Positions 45,700-56,344 are shown, numbered from the stretch's first letter. The stretch: DNA of 64,000 nt from Heterohyrax brucei (GCA_028571685.1 CM053162.1:67134351-67198350); one strand, 5' to 3'. Notes: generated by a model not told the origin, from the sequence alone. Program-made: numbers and translations.

Positions 45700-46474
45700 T
45701 GCCTTCCCCCCACCCCCAGCCAAACCACCTCTCAATACACTTAACGTCTTAGGGACAAATTGGTAACTACTGTTTCTCTGAAAGGTGACCAATGATGGCT
45801 GCAGTGAAGAGGGCTCTGATGTTGAGATGAAGTTTGAAACGGCTTACTTGTGAAGACAGAGCAGGCCCCAAAGATCGATCAAGGCCTCAGCTTCCACAAT
45901 AGCCTTTCCAATAATTTCCTTACACAAGTTGGAGAAGAAACACAGTTTAGATAAATGAAAACTAAATTCAAATGAAAAATAGCAGCTTTCAGTTTTCTTT
46001 GAACAGAGTATATCGATAAGAAAATATTTCTCTGTTTTAATAAATGTCATGAATAATGAAAAATGCCTGTAGGCTCTGAGGTTGAAAAAGTAAGTTCCCA
46101 AAATAGAGAAATCATAAGGCTGGAATGTCCTCAGTAGATGCTACTCATGGCAGGAATCAGTGGATAATGTCTAAGAGTGACAATTCAGTTCAGCAGTTGG
46201 TGGTTTTCAGACAGTATTATAAGTGATTTGTTATAAGTAAAATTATATTACTTTCAAATATTATTATATTAAATAATGCATTTATGTTCTATGATAAATT
46301 AGAGTAAATGTCGTATGCTTCTTTGTGAAACAAGACAACCAAGGCCCAACATAGTAGGCAATCTAGGCGAGATCACAACAGCTCATGTCAGTGGCAGCAA
46401 GAGGACACGTCCCCTGACGCTGCAGATCTAGAAGCTAACTGGCAGACAAAGGGTGTAGTTCTATTCAACTCAGG
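45700..46474. other. Unassigned
   Basis: No recognisable gene or repeat. Confidence 0.3.
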
Positions 46475-47375
46475 TCAATGTACATGGAGTCTTTGCTATG
46501 TGCCAGGTGCTGAGAATGCTTTAACGAACAAAATGAAATATTAAAAACCAAAAGGGCAGACAAACCGAGCATCAGAGTGGAGTGGTGGCTGTGCATTTTA
46601 GTACAGTCAGAGAGGGCAATGTCTGAAAAGGACCGCAAGGTAAGCAGAGAGTGAACTCTGACAGATTTGGAGCAAAGTGTCTTAGACACCTGCTGCTCCT
46701 CTAACAAAAGCACCACAAGTGGACAGCTTTGACAAAGGGAACTTTATTCTCACACAGTCCAGTAGGCTACAAGTCTGAATGCAGGGTACCAGCTCCAGGG
46801 GAGCACACTCCCTCTGTTGGCTCTGGAGGAAGGTCCTTATGTCACATCAGTCGTTCTTTGGTCCGGGAGCCTCTTGACACAGGAACCTCAGATCTAAAGG
46901 GTGTGCTGCGGTCCCAGTGCTGTGTTCTTGATTGTATGACATCCTCAGCTCCCTGCTAGCTTCCCTCTCCTTTTACCTCTTGGTGTATGAAAAGCAGTAC
47001 AAGCCTCTCTCCAGGGAAACTCCATTAGTAAGGGAGTTCTGGTCTCAAGCTAATCCTCTATAACATGATGCAATCTATTAACCCTAGGCAGAAATTAGGA
47101 TTCACAGCATACGAAAATCACAAAATGTAGGGCAATCATACAGTACTGGGAATCACTGCCCAGCCAAATTGCTACATACATTTTTGTGGGGGACACAATT
47201 CCATCCATGACATAAAGCATTTCTGGAGAGGAAACAGATGGCAAACGCCTGAATCAAGAACTCACCCAGCTACTTAGGGGAATGAGGGAGGGCGTCCATG
47301 TGGCCAGGATGGACTACACAGAGGGGGAGGAGGTCAGAAAGAATACTGTGGCCCGATTGTTTAGGGCCTCAAACC
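46475..47375 (+). mobile_element. Ancient LINE-like repeat, split by an LTR
   Basis: CTTTGCTATGTGCCAGGTGC then TGAGAATGC before the LTR, and GAGGAGGTCAGAAAGAATAC with TTTAGGGCCTCAAACCACTT after it, match an old mammalian-wide repeat that I recall in this order. The family (L2-like or other) is uncertain. Confidence 0.45.
46678..47212 (-). mobile_element. Solo LTR, ERVL-MaLR-like
   Basis: Antisense, from TGTCTTAGACACCTGCTG to CACAATTCCATCCATGACA. CAAAG before and TAAAG after give a 4-of-5 target duplication. It splits the older repeat at 46475-47375. Fossil. Confidence 0.78.
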
Positions 47376-47560
47376 ACTTGCTTTGGAGTGGACTTCCATT
47401 CAGGAAGACCTTGCGTGTGTCAGACTAGAATTGTACTCCAAAGGGTTTTCCGTGCTGGGTGTTTGTAAGTCTGCTGCCAGACCTTTCTTCTGAAGTGTCT
47501 GGCAGGACCCAAACCGCCAACCATTGTGTTAGCCGTTCAGCGATTTAACCCCGTGCACTG
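47376..47560 (-). mobile_element. AfroSINE, long form
   Basis: Antisense copy with AAGGGTTTTCCGTGCTGGG, TAAGTCTGCTGCCAGACCTT then TCTTCTGAAG, and TTAGCCGTTCAGCGATTTAA. Both the long-form insert and the head are present. Confidence 0.8.
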
Positions 47561-47690
47561 TGCAGGGAAGGAGGAGATGGGGTCACAAATGGTGTTACAG
47601 TAAGCAAAGGTTAAATCTGGCATCGAAAGTTTGCAAGGAAATTTTGCATACACTGAACATAAACTTTACAAATCACCACAGTGAAGAATA

Positions 47691-47693
47691 CCA

Positions 47694-47768
<75 letters not shown>
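47691..47768. repeat. (CA)n microsatellite
   Basis: About 35 uninterrupted CA units, long enough to be length-polymorphic. Confidence 0.97.
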
Positions 47769-47770
<2 letters not shown>

Positions 47771-48416
47771 TACCCATGCACAAACACACATAAATTCCCA
47801 CATGCTTGTAAGAAATGGAATACTAGATATCAATGATAAAGAATAATGACAGTATTTGGAAGAGAAGATGAAATTAGTACTACTAATCCCTCACACATTT
47901 CATACCATTAAATACAAAGAGAACAAAGGCACTTACTCAAATCTGTGCATTCCCACATGCTGAGGATCCTAGGCTGGGGGCACTAGACGAGCTCTGTCTG
48001 AAACAGGACGGATAAAGGAAGCTTACTCAGACTAGTTAGGCATGTAAAACAGACATTAACAAAAGAGAAAAATAAATGTGATATTACTATCAGGTAGTTT
48101 GAAATTACATGGCGATCACTAAGAAAAAAGGCAAGAGTGGTAATCAAGGGTAAATGCACAAAGAAGATGTAATCAAATAACACACAGGTAAAAAGGAAGA
48201 GAAGAAGGGAGAAAAGGAAAGAAAGAAGAAAGAAGGGGAAGGGAGAGATGAGGGGGAGGGAGAGAGGAAGACAGGACGTGAAAAAATACAGGAAGCACAG
48301 AAAACAGGAAAGGCATAGAGAACTGCCATAAAGCACAATAGAATTAAAAGCAAACGAGAGTCTGATACATATGTATGCACACACACTCATTTATCTATCG
48401 GTTGTTCTGTCTCTTT
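47769..48416. other. Unassigned; purine-rich tract at 48186-48290
   Basis: A run of GA-rich sequence (AAGGAAGAGAAGAAGGGAG and similar) occupies 48186-48290. The 135-codon minus-strand frame at 47983-48390 results from this low-complexity tract. Confidence 0.5.
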
Positions 48417-48817
48417 GTGATGGTTAAGGTTAGTGTCAACTTGGCTGGGATGCGACTCACAGTGTTTATATGTAATCACACCTGTGGTGGGATCTGCTGT
48501 GAGCACTCCATTAGTAGAAAGAGAGTTTCTTTCATGTGGCCAACATCCAAATAAAAGCAAACTTTAGGATCCTGTGGCTGCCTCCTGTTGGTCTGATCTC
48601 TGGTTCTTGACCCTTGAGCTACTGGCTTATTTGTGGATCTTGGAATTTATCCATCTTCATAATCTGTGTGCAGATTCCTGCTCAACAATCTGCTGGTCCT
48701 GGTTTTGCCAGCCCTTGGGTTTATATGAATTGGGAGAAGCCTCTATTATAATCCATGGATTGGGGGCATTTCAGCCTCTGCAATTGCACAAGCATTTTCT
48801 TTGATATAAATCTCTCT
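48417..48817 (+). repeat. Dispersed repeat ending in (CT)n, second copy
   Basis: GTGATGGTTAAGG then GTGTCAACTTGGCTGGGA at the start and TATAAATCTCTCTC at the end. Same family as 24410-24756. Class unsettled. Confidence 0.55.
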
Positions 48818-48829
48818 CTATATTTATAC

Positions 48830-48898
48830 TCACGGTGACCCTAGGGGCTAGGGTCGCCATGAGTCGGATCCGACTCGATGGCACTTGGCCTTGGCTGG
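48830..48898 (+). mobile_element. Micro-SINE with perfect target duplication
   Basis: A 69-base insert made only of the AfroSINE/RTE 3' end: GGGTCGCCATGAGTCGGATC, CGACTCGATGGCACTTGGCC and a TTGGCTGG tail. CTATATTTATAC at 48818-48829 and 48899-48910 is a perfect 12-bp duplication, so the short form itself was retrotransposed. Confidence 0.88.
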
Positions 48899-48910
48899 CT
48901 ATATTTATAC

Positions 48911-49394
48911 ACTTGACCAGCTTTGCTTCTTTAGAGAATCTATCCTTAAGACACTATCATCCATCTATCTAGTTGTGAACTCACCTCCAGACACTGTAGG
49001 GGTCATATATACAGAACAAATATTTATTCTCTATGAAGTCTTCATTCCCATAAATTAATTATTCAAAGTATAAATAATATAAAAGTTTTTCCAAATAGCA
49101 ATAGCTGCTGATAACAGAAAAAAAAAAAAGAGGAAAAGGTAAACACATAAAAATTAAACATTTGCCTCATCGAGAACTCTTGGGCTAAAAAGTGGAAACT
49201 GCAATATTTACAAAATAATGGTGAAAACACTACATATCAAAATTAATGATCTAAAACTAAAATGATTCTGAAATAATGAATTCACAAATGTTCACGTAAA
49301 TAAGCACATAAAGTTCTCAGAAAATGTTTAACAACTTTCTGCCAGCCTTTACAATCACCCCCAGCAAACAGAAAGAAAATATTTATGTCTCAAC
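48911..49394. other. Unassigned
   Basis: AT-rich, with nothing recognisable. Confidence 0.3.
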
Positions 49395-49497
49395 TATTGT
49401 TGCAGTCACTGTGTCAGCCCATTACATTGAGAATCTTCTTCTCTTTTATTGACCCTCGACTTTATTAAACATGACGTCCTCCAACTTCTGGCCACTG
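49395..49497 (-). mobile_element. RTE-type LINE, 3' fragment, inverted
   Basis: Antisense: TTGTTGCAGTCACTGTGTCA and AAACATGACGTCCTCCAAC. It is the reverse complement of the segment at about 49737-49830. Confidence 0.75.
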
Positions 49498-49554
49498 TTT
49501 CTAAGTTCATCTCTGCCTTTACTTAGTTATTTATTATTCTGTATCAAATGCATT

Positions 49555-49945
49555 CATAAGGAAGACTAAAAGAGAATTGATGCATTTGAATTACAATATT
49601 GGTGAAGATTATTGAATGGACATGGACTTCCAGAAGAATGAATAAATCTGTTTAGGAAGAAATACAGCTGGAATGCTCCTTAGAAGCAAGAGTGGCAAGA
49701 CTTGGTCTGACTTTGGACATGCCATTAGAAGGGAATAGTTCATGGAGGACATCATGTTTGGTAAAGTAGAGGGTCAAAAAAAGAGACAAAAATCATCAAT
49801 GTGTTGGGTTGACACAGTGACTGCAACAATGTGTTGAAACATAGCAACCATCGTGAGTATGGGCCAGGACCCAGTTGTCTTTCATTCCATTGTATAGGGT
49901 CATTATGAGTCAGGATGAACTGTAGGACTCTAACAGTCACATAAC
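49555..49945 (+). mobile_element. RTE-type LINE, 3' end
   Basis: Sense: GGAATGCTCCTTAGAAGCAA, TTGACACAGTGACTGCAAC, and terminal TCATTATGAGTCAGGATGAA. 5'-truncated. Confidence 0.85.
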
Positions 49946-50324
49946 GTGGATGGAATTTCTGTTTGGGATAGTCTGCTACTCCCATGGGGAGGTTGACCTC
50001 TCTTTTTCTTCTCCTTTTCTCTTCTTTGTATACATGTGAGAAGGGTAATTTGTGTGTAGCTCTTGAGACACTTAGGTTCCTTGCTGTGAACCATGGCGTT
50101 TCCTAAAGCCCAGCACGGAACAGCAAGATGATCAGTGCTACATAAATGACTAGTTTTCTTGTAAAAAGCATAAAATGAGAGATTTTGTAATTATAAAACA
50201 CAAGCAAAAACCCAGAAGGGAAATTATTAATTTGTTACAAAAGAGATTTAAAGTTATAGTCCTCATATCCGTGTTAAGGCCCCGTGATTCCCAGTACTGT
50301 ATGACTGAGTTGCCATGTTAGGCA
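49946..50324. other. Unassigned
   Basis: No recognisable feature. Confidence 0.3.
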
Positions 50325-50495
50325 ACCCAGTTGCCCAACAACAGAGGAATGGATAGGTCAGTTATGGTATATATACTCAATGGAACACTATGCAGTGATA
50401 AAGAACAGTGATGATTTTAGGAAACCTCTTATAACCTGGTTTCAATTGGAGGATGTTTTGTTGAGTGAAGATGAAGGACAAATATTCTTGTAGTG
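50325..50495 (+). mobile_element. L1 3'-region fragment, sense
   Basis: CCCAACAACAGAGGAATGGA, CAATGGAACACTATGCAGTG and TATAACCTGGTTTCAATTGG match the reverse complement of 45502-45670. Confidence 0.82.
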
Positions 50496-50692
50496 AGGTC
50501 TTATAGTTCTCTTTCTAAAGGTCTGTTATTTGTCTGGTTAGATTTACTTCTAGGTATTTTACCTTCTTTGGGGCTATAGTAAATGCTATTGATTTGGTGA
50601 TTTTTTCCTTAATCTCGTTGTTGGCATAAAGGAATCCTACTGGAAGGGAAGTCATCCGAATGCACTGCAGTTATTTCTCTATTGCAAGGTAA
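50496..50692 (-). mobile_element. L1 ORF2 fragment, antisense
   Basis: GGTCTGTTATTTGTCTGGTT, TTCTAGGTATTTTACCTTCT and TTGGGGCTATAGTAAATGCT are antisense L1 ORF2 C-terminal sequence. It joins directly to the sense L1 piece on its left. Confidence 0.75.
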
Positions 50693-50949
50693 AAGGTATG
50701 TGACAGCTTCCAAAATTATTCAGTCTTTCAGGTATGCAAGTCCCTCTTCCGAGCTGGCAAAGTAAGCACCTCTGTATCAAAGACTACTTTACTGCTGGAA
50801 AAGCGGTCTCTGGGCAGCACCGCCTCTCAGCCTGGGAATTAGGTCCCTCTAAGGCCTCCGTACAGGAAACCCCGCCTCCCGGCGAATCAAGATGGCGGCC
50901 CGCACGCGCTCCCCCGCCCGCCGGGGAGAAGGCTGTTCGGTGGCGGAGA

Positions 50950-51127
50950 TTCTGAGAGAGAGAGACAGAGAGAGAGACAGACAGAGACAGAGAGAGAGAC
51001 AGAGAGAGACAGAGAGAGAGACAGACAGAGAGAGAGACAGACAGAGAGAGAGAGACAGAGAGAGAGAGGCAGAGAGAGAGACAGACAGAGAGAGAGAGAC
51101 AGAGAGAGAGACAGAGAGACAGAGAGG
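50950..51127. repeat. (GAGA/GACAGA)n purine-rich repeat in the CpG island
   Basis: Alternating AGAGAG and GACAGA units over about 180 bases. It lies within the candidate first exon and opens long spurious frames on both strands. Confidence 0.95.
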
Positions 51128-51355
51128 GGTCGGAGGAGCCAGGTGCACAGATCCCAAGGCCACGCTCTCCGAATGCGGTGACTCCACTCACCAGTCTCAT
51201 CAGCGGCGTGTCTGAGCCTTGCAGCCGGTCAGACCTCAGCCCACCTGCCGGCCAAGACAGAGGAAAAAAGTTACAATGCCGCTTTCCCTTCAGTCCGCGG
51301 AGCCGGGACTCAGCAAGGGCGCGGTCGGTGACAGAGAAGAGTTTTCCGCTGAGCG

Positions 51356-51361
51356 GTAAGT
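51356..51361 (+). other. Candidate splice donor (GTAAGT)
   Basis: CTGAGCG followed by GTAAGT, a full intron-side consensus, about 465 bases downstream of the YY1-like motif. No matching acceptor can be assigned in the window. The base before the intron is G, as expected. Confidence 0.45.
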
Positions 51362-51530
51362 ACCCTAAGTAGACAGTCCTGTGCCGTGTCCTAGGGCAGA
51401 CTCGGTGTCCGAAGGCTCCGTTGAGTGATCGGTTCCGGCCTTGGTTTCCAGAGGGATTCGGGGAGACGGGCGCTTCCTCCGCCAGCCTGACTCCGCCCCC
51501 TCCCTCTGTTTCCAATACAATATTGAATAA

Positions 51531-51910
51531 TTGGGGGAAGAAAAATCAACGTGAGATTTTTTAAAAATGAGTATGGGACATGTATCAATATAAATTGTAG
51601 GGCAGATAAAAGGAGGTAGCTAATTTGTTGTTCTCTTCCCTTTTCCCTAGCTCATACTCACTGAAAGATGTCACATTCAAATGGCTGCCTTTAGTGACTT
51701 TTTAAATTTATATTTTCTTTGTTGTTAACTTTTTTATGATATGTATATCAGTTATTATGTATGCAAAATGCGTAAAGTGATTTTAATTTAAATGAAAACA
51801 AAATTTTTGAAAATAAGTGTACTCAGAATTTTTTTCTGGTCTCTCTATGTTATCATCTCCTACACGAGATATGGAAACCATGAGGGTGTAATTACAAATA
51901 TTCCCCTCTT
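51531..51910. other. Unassigned AT-rich flank of the CpG island
   Basis: Composition falls abruptly back to AT-rich. No feature seen. Confidence 0.4.
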
Positions 51911-52068
51911 ACGGTCCATCCTGTTGCCATCAACTCAATTCTGACTCATTATGACCCTACGGTACAGAGTAGAGCAGCATCATGGGGTTTCCAAGGAGTG
52001 GCCGCTGGGTTTGAACTGCTAGCTTTGGGTTAGCAGCCTGAGCATCTAACATACACTACCAGGGCTCC
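51911..52068 (-). mobile_element. AfroSINE (short form)
   Basis: Antisense, CCATCCTGTTGCCATCAACT to CACTACCAGGGCTCC. Confidence 0.92.
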
Positions 52069-53370
52069 ACTGTGGACCATAGAACATCAAAGTAATTTTA
52101 TAAATTGATTTTTAAAATTGATAAAGCCTCTTTAAAAAAAAAAAAGAACAGTTTTTACCAGATTACACACTAGAACAAATGACACACTCAACGTAAGACA
52201 TTAAATTGTCAACAAAACACAGCTCTGAGGACCTCAAAAACATGCTTTAAATTGTATCCACAATTTGGTCAGAATCCAACGACTTAATGTATAAAAGCTA
52301 TTTTTTTTGTGTATGTGCCAATTAATACGTAAAGATGCATTTTATGTGTGGATTTAAGTTTAACTTTTTATAATTATGCCAGAGATTAGAATTATTTTAC
52401 AATCCATGTTATAAATGATTAACCTGTAGCTTGACCTATAGGCTAGGAATTTTCAATGTTTTCATGTTTCTAGCCAATGTTTATGACTTTTTGTAGATGA
52501 GCAGAATTTTACCCTTTTTTCCCAGAGTATAGATACATTTTATTGATGACTTCCAGAGAACTAGCATTCTTGGTCTGTTGGGGATCATTTCAACCACACA
52601 GAGACCTCCATAAGCCAAACTGCATCTTTTCTGTTGTAAGAGAGAGATGTCATTTTCACGCCATGTGCAACTCTTTGGGAGCTTTCATTGTCTAATGACA
52701 TTCACTTTTGATAGCTCTGTTTTAGCTACCGATTTTCTAAATCTGTGTCCTTTCATTGTCTTACTACATTATTAGCAATACATTCATTGTTGTATGAACA
52801 TTTATTTTTTGTAAGTTTATTGTGTATCTTCTTTGTGGTTCCAGGTCTTTGATTAGAGCCTGTTAAGATAAAATGGACATGTGCATAGATACCACGAATG
52901 ATCAATTGCCATGGAGATGAACATATCACCATAGCAACTTGTGTCGTGAATGTGTGCGTGACAAATGGTTGGCTGGGAAGAGCAGGAAATTTGTGTGTGT
53001 GTATATTCTGAATTTTCAAAGGCTGTGAAGAATCGTTTGTCTGCTTCTAATAAATAACTATCTTACCAATTAGCTGAAGGAATAAATCTACTGTCACCAC
53101 ACTGATTCTGATATTTTGTTGCATCTAAATCATAATCATTCTATGTATGGGCTAAATATTAGTTCTCTTGTTTATAATAGCGTGATATTCCTGAGGTCAT
53201 AAATAGTTATTAATTATTGGCACAGTGGGCCAACTTAATTAATAGAAATCATGATCATAATGATCCTGTAGGTGATTCAGAACGCTGTAAGACATAAGAA
53301 CTTTGTAGCTTGAGAAGAAGTAGTTAAGGTATTGCAGTAGACTAGACAAAAGGACCATGATATAGGCAGA
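52069..53370. other. Repeat-poor stretch, unassigned
   Basis: About 1.3 kb with no repeat that I can name. The 88-codon minus-strand frame at 52753-53019 has no domain that I recognise. Confidence 0.35.
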
Positions 53371-53570
53371 TACACCAAGACAAAAACAAACCCATTGCCA
53401 TCAAGTGGGTTCCAACTCAAAATGACCTTCTAAGACAGAGCAGAACTACAAGACTGCAGTCTTCATCAAAGCCGACTGTCACGCCTTCCACCTGTGGAGT
53501 CGCCGGTGGCTTCAAACTGGTAACCATTCAGTTCACCGCTCTTAACTCTGTGACACTAGGTACACATGGA
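53371..53570 (-). mobile_element. AfroSINE, long form
   Basis: Antisense: AAACAAACCCATTGCCATCA, GCAGTCTTCATCAAAGCC then GACTGTCACGCC, and TAACCATTCAGTTCACCG. Confidence 0.82.
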
Positions 53571-53739
53571 CTTCAAAAATACTTAGAAATTTCTTCTGTT
53601 TTCATATGGATCAAAACATTGTTGTCATTTAGTTGGTTCCAACGCATAGTGACTCTAGTCAAGCATTAGAGTTGTATTAAAAAAAAAGCCAAGACTGAAA
53701 GATTGCATTGTTTTTCACAATTGTAAACTCCCCTGTAAG

Positions 53740-54070
53740 ACGATTGAGCTTATATCCCTGCCCACTGTCATGTGACTTCACTGCAGAGAAATATACGTCT
53801 CCAACATTTTGACTTTGAGCTAGGCTGTATGGCTTGCTTTGGCCAATGGAAGTGAGAGTTCATTTCTGCTGTGTGTGAGCTGGACCTTCTAGAGACATTT
53901 CCAGTGTCTGCCAGATATTTTCTTTACGTAAAAAGAATACATGTCTCAAACAGGGGCTGTGACTCTGAGTCTGCATCTTAGAAGGGAGTGCACGTAGAGG
54001 AGAACAGTCACAACAAACCATTATGCAATGTTCTTGTACACCAAACTGACTTTGTTTTACTTAGTTTTGC
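53740..54070 (+). mobile_element. Possible MLT1-type LTR remnant
   Basis: CCCACTGTCATGTGACTTC and TTGCTTTGGCCAATGGAAG resemble the start of a MaLR/MLT1-type LTR. The 3' part is not convincing. Old; no internal region. Confidence 0.35.
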
Positions 54071-54602
54071 TAATCTGACAAATTTACTGTATACGTGTGT
54101 TATCTAGTCATCTCATTGGTTTTTGTCTTGTTATCTTTGAGCCCTTCCTTTTCCATCCCTTAAAGGCTTTCGGTAGAGCTGATTCTGCCCCAGCTCTGTG
54201 ACTTATGCTGGACCCATCTGAGTATTGCTTCCGTCATGTGGTCCACTAGGAGCGCAAGATGTCATCTGGAACTGTTGGGAATAGTGTACCATGTACCCCC
54301 TGCTGTGCCATGAGAAACTGAATATGACAGAATGTAGGCTGATCCTGCTGAAGTCTTTTACATCAAGGAGTGCCTTAGAAGGGTTCTTGGATAAAGTGGC
54401 ATCGGAAGCCATTAATTTTCAGTTATATGAATTAAAAATTCCATTTCTTCTCTTTAGTGAGTGTTTTTGTTACTTTCCTATAAATGATTATATCACCGAT
54501 GACAGTTGTGTTTTCCCAATTTTCTACTGTTTAGCTGAGATTTTGGTTAAATTTTAATGCTCCTAATTGATAAGTGACAATTAAAGACTTTTATGCTTTA
54601 TG
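54071..54602. other. Unassigned
   Basis: No named repeat. The 88-codon frame at 54291-54557 lacks a recognisable domain and is not called a gene. Confidence 0.3.
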
Positions 54603-54795
54603 TGGAATCTCTGGGTGGCACAAAACTGTTGAAAGCTCTGCCACTAAATGAAAGATTAGCCATACAAATCCACCCAGTGGTATCTCAGAAGACAAGCCTG
54701 ACCATCAATTCCCAAGAGACTGCAACCACAGAAAATGCTGCGGAGCACAGTTCTGCTTTAACAAACTGGACATCACCATGAGGCAGAATCACTTG
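54603..54795 (+). mobile_element. AfroSINE, long form
   Basis: Sense: GGAATCTCTGGGTGGCAC head, CAAGAGACTGCAACCACAG then AAAATGCTGCGGAGCACAG middle, and CCATGAGGCAGAATCAC tail. Confidence 0.8.
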
Positions 54796-55299
54796 ATTGT
54801 GACTATTTATTTTTAAACTTTATATATAGATTTTTATTTTATCAATTATTTCTATTTTTGCCATTCTGTTTTCCCACAGTTCTACTTTGTCTGCTGTAGA
54901 CATTGTCTCCCTTAGATACTGCTGCATGTATTGTCTTTACTGCATTAAGTTTTGTTATGTTTTTGTCTTTTTTGTTATTTTATTTTAGGTGACTGTAGAG
55001 AAAACACTACAGATTTCAACTTTTTGTTTGAGCCAACCTGATAATTTATCTCGTGGTATAGCATTGATCTCACCTCTTCTTATCTTTTAGAAGAATTTTT
55101 TTAAACAAATTGTATTTTGTCAAATGTTAGCTTTTTCTTTGTATTTTCATTTTTATGCCTTTTGGCTATTTCTTAAATTATATCTATGATCCTTGTCTTT
55201 TCCTGTGAGTTATTTAAATCACTGGATTTTATTTTCTCAGTTATTTATCTTATTACTATGTTTTTAAATCGCCTCCATTCATTGCATGCATAATGGCCT
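54796..55299. other. T-rich stretch, possibly decayed antisense L1
   Basis: Composition fits antisense L1, but no landmark is certain. Confidence 0.25.
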
Positions 55300-55700
55300 C
55301 TATGATGCTTTTTTAACTTAGATTGGTTAATTGTCTTTTTTTTCCCACTGGAAATTTCAAAGTCTTATCCATAAATAATCATTTAATGGCTTCATACCAC
55401 TTTACTAAGAAACTTTATTTAATCGCTTTTGACATGTATGATGTCATGTGATTTATTTTTTAAAATCTATGCTTCAATGAATATTGCTGTGATTCAGGTA
55501 TCTCTTTAATAAAAATCTGTGAAAGTTCTGTGTGTGGGTCAAACAGGATGGGCTTTTTAAAGTCAGGGGCACATATTACTAACTTATCTTTCAGAACAGG
55601 TATGCCAGCTCAGACTGCCACTGTCAGTGTGTTCAAAAGATCTTCTCTTCACACATTCATTTGTAGCATTGCCACTCTGATGAACATAAATAATACAAAA
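55300..55700 (-). mobile_element. L1-like remnant
   Basis: TTCAATGAATATTGCTGTG, GGGTCAAACAGGATGGGC and CTTCACACATTCATTTGTAG resemble the antisense L1 3' region in order. Weak individually. Confidence 0.4.
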
Positions 55701-55784
55701 AAAAAATCCGTTAATAGTTCTCAATCAATATAAAAAGGATAAGAGTACTTTTTAGTAAGAGGCAATAGGGTAAGAGGTCACGCT

Positions 55785-55985
55785 AGAAAAACAACCATAG
55801 AACCAGTTGCCTCTGAGTCACTTTTGACTGCTGGTGTGCCCCAATTGTCAGAGAAGTGTGTTGAATGGGGTTTTCAGTAGCTGATTTGTTTCTGAGTGTT
55901 CTTCCATGGCACCTCTGAGTAATCTCAAACTTCCAGCCTATCAATGAGTAGCCAAGTGTGTTAACCATTTATACTACAGAGATGT
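55785..55985 (-). mobile_element. AfroSINE, long form, with RTE-5'-like block
   Basis: Antisense: GAACCAGTTGCCTCTGAGTC, GGGTTTTCAGTAGCTGATTT then GTTTCTGAGTG, and GTGTTAACCATTTATACTAC. Confidence 0.78.
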
Positions 55986-55987
55986 TG

Positions 55988-56113
55988 CAGACAACCTAAG
56001 CTCAGGTTTGGGCTCCTCTGTTTACTTACTAGCTACTGACTTGTGCTTCAGACGTGGATACGGACACTAGTCTGTATAATGTGAGTAATAATAGGGCCTA
56101 CCTTAGAGGAGGA
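55988..56113 (+). mobile_element. MIR SINE fragment
   Basis: CCTCTGTTTACTTACTAGCT, TGTATAATGTGAGTAATAAT then AGGGCCTACCTTAGAGG match MIR from core to tail. It abuts two AfroSINEs. Confidence 0.65.
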
Positions 56114-56325
56114 GTCTTTAGGTGGCTGAAACGGTTCAGCTCTGGACTATTAACCAGAAGATTAGTGGATCAAACCAACCATGAGGCACCTTGTAAGGAT
56201 GGCGTCAAGATCTCATTCCGAAAAGTCAGAGACTTCAAAATTCCATGGAGTGCCTGCCTTTCTGTTCTGTACACAGGAAATCAATGTGCGTAAGAATCAA
56301 TTTGCTGCCAGCTAACAAAAACAGT
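56114..56325 (+). mobile_element. AfroSINE, long form, with RTE-5'-like block
   Basis: Sense: GGCTGAAACGGTTCAGCTCT, GATCTCATTCCGAAAAGTCA then GAGACTTCAAAATTCC, tail GTAAGAATCAATTTGCTGCC. Confidence 0.75.
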
Positions 56326-56344
56326 ATTAGTTAATGTTATAGGT

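Larger units (their letters stand above)
50780..51530 (+). promoter_or_regulatory. CpG-rich island, candidate promoter and first exon
   Basis: The only sustained GC- and CpG-rich block of the window, set in AT-rich flanks. It contains CAAGATGGCGGCC at 50889-50901, a YY1-type motif that in mammals often sits just downstream of start sites and points in the direction of transcription, here plus. A CTCCGCCCCCTCCC stretch near 51489 is an Sp1-like site. A consensus splice donor lies at 51356. No TATA box is evident. A 107-codon frame starts at the ATG at 50892 (MAARTRSPARRGEGCSVAE) but is then mostly Arg/Glu/Asp repeat and stops before the donor. I do not recognise the gene. A non-coding or 5'-UTR exon is at least as likely. 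Confidence 0.6.

Noticed and set aside
47691-47768. His/Thr repeat at the end of a 77-codon frame
   Set aside because: Simple translation of the CA microsatellite.
47983-48390. A 135-codon minus-strand frame rich in Phe, Leu and Ser with membrane-like segments
   Set aside because: It overlies the purine-rich tract at 48186-48290, whose complement is CT-rich and reads as hydrophobic residues by composition alone.
50784-51515. A 243-codon minus-strand open frame, with 107- and 112-codon overlapping frames
   Set aside because: The length comes from the GA/CA purine repeat, which lacks stops in several frames on both strands. Composition is Ser/Leu/Cys or Arg/Glu repeats without a domain.
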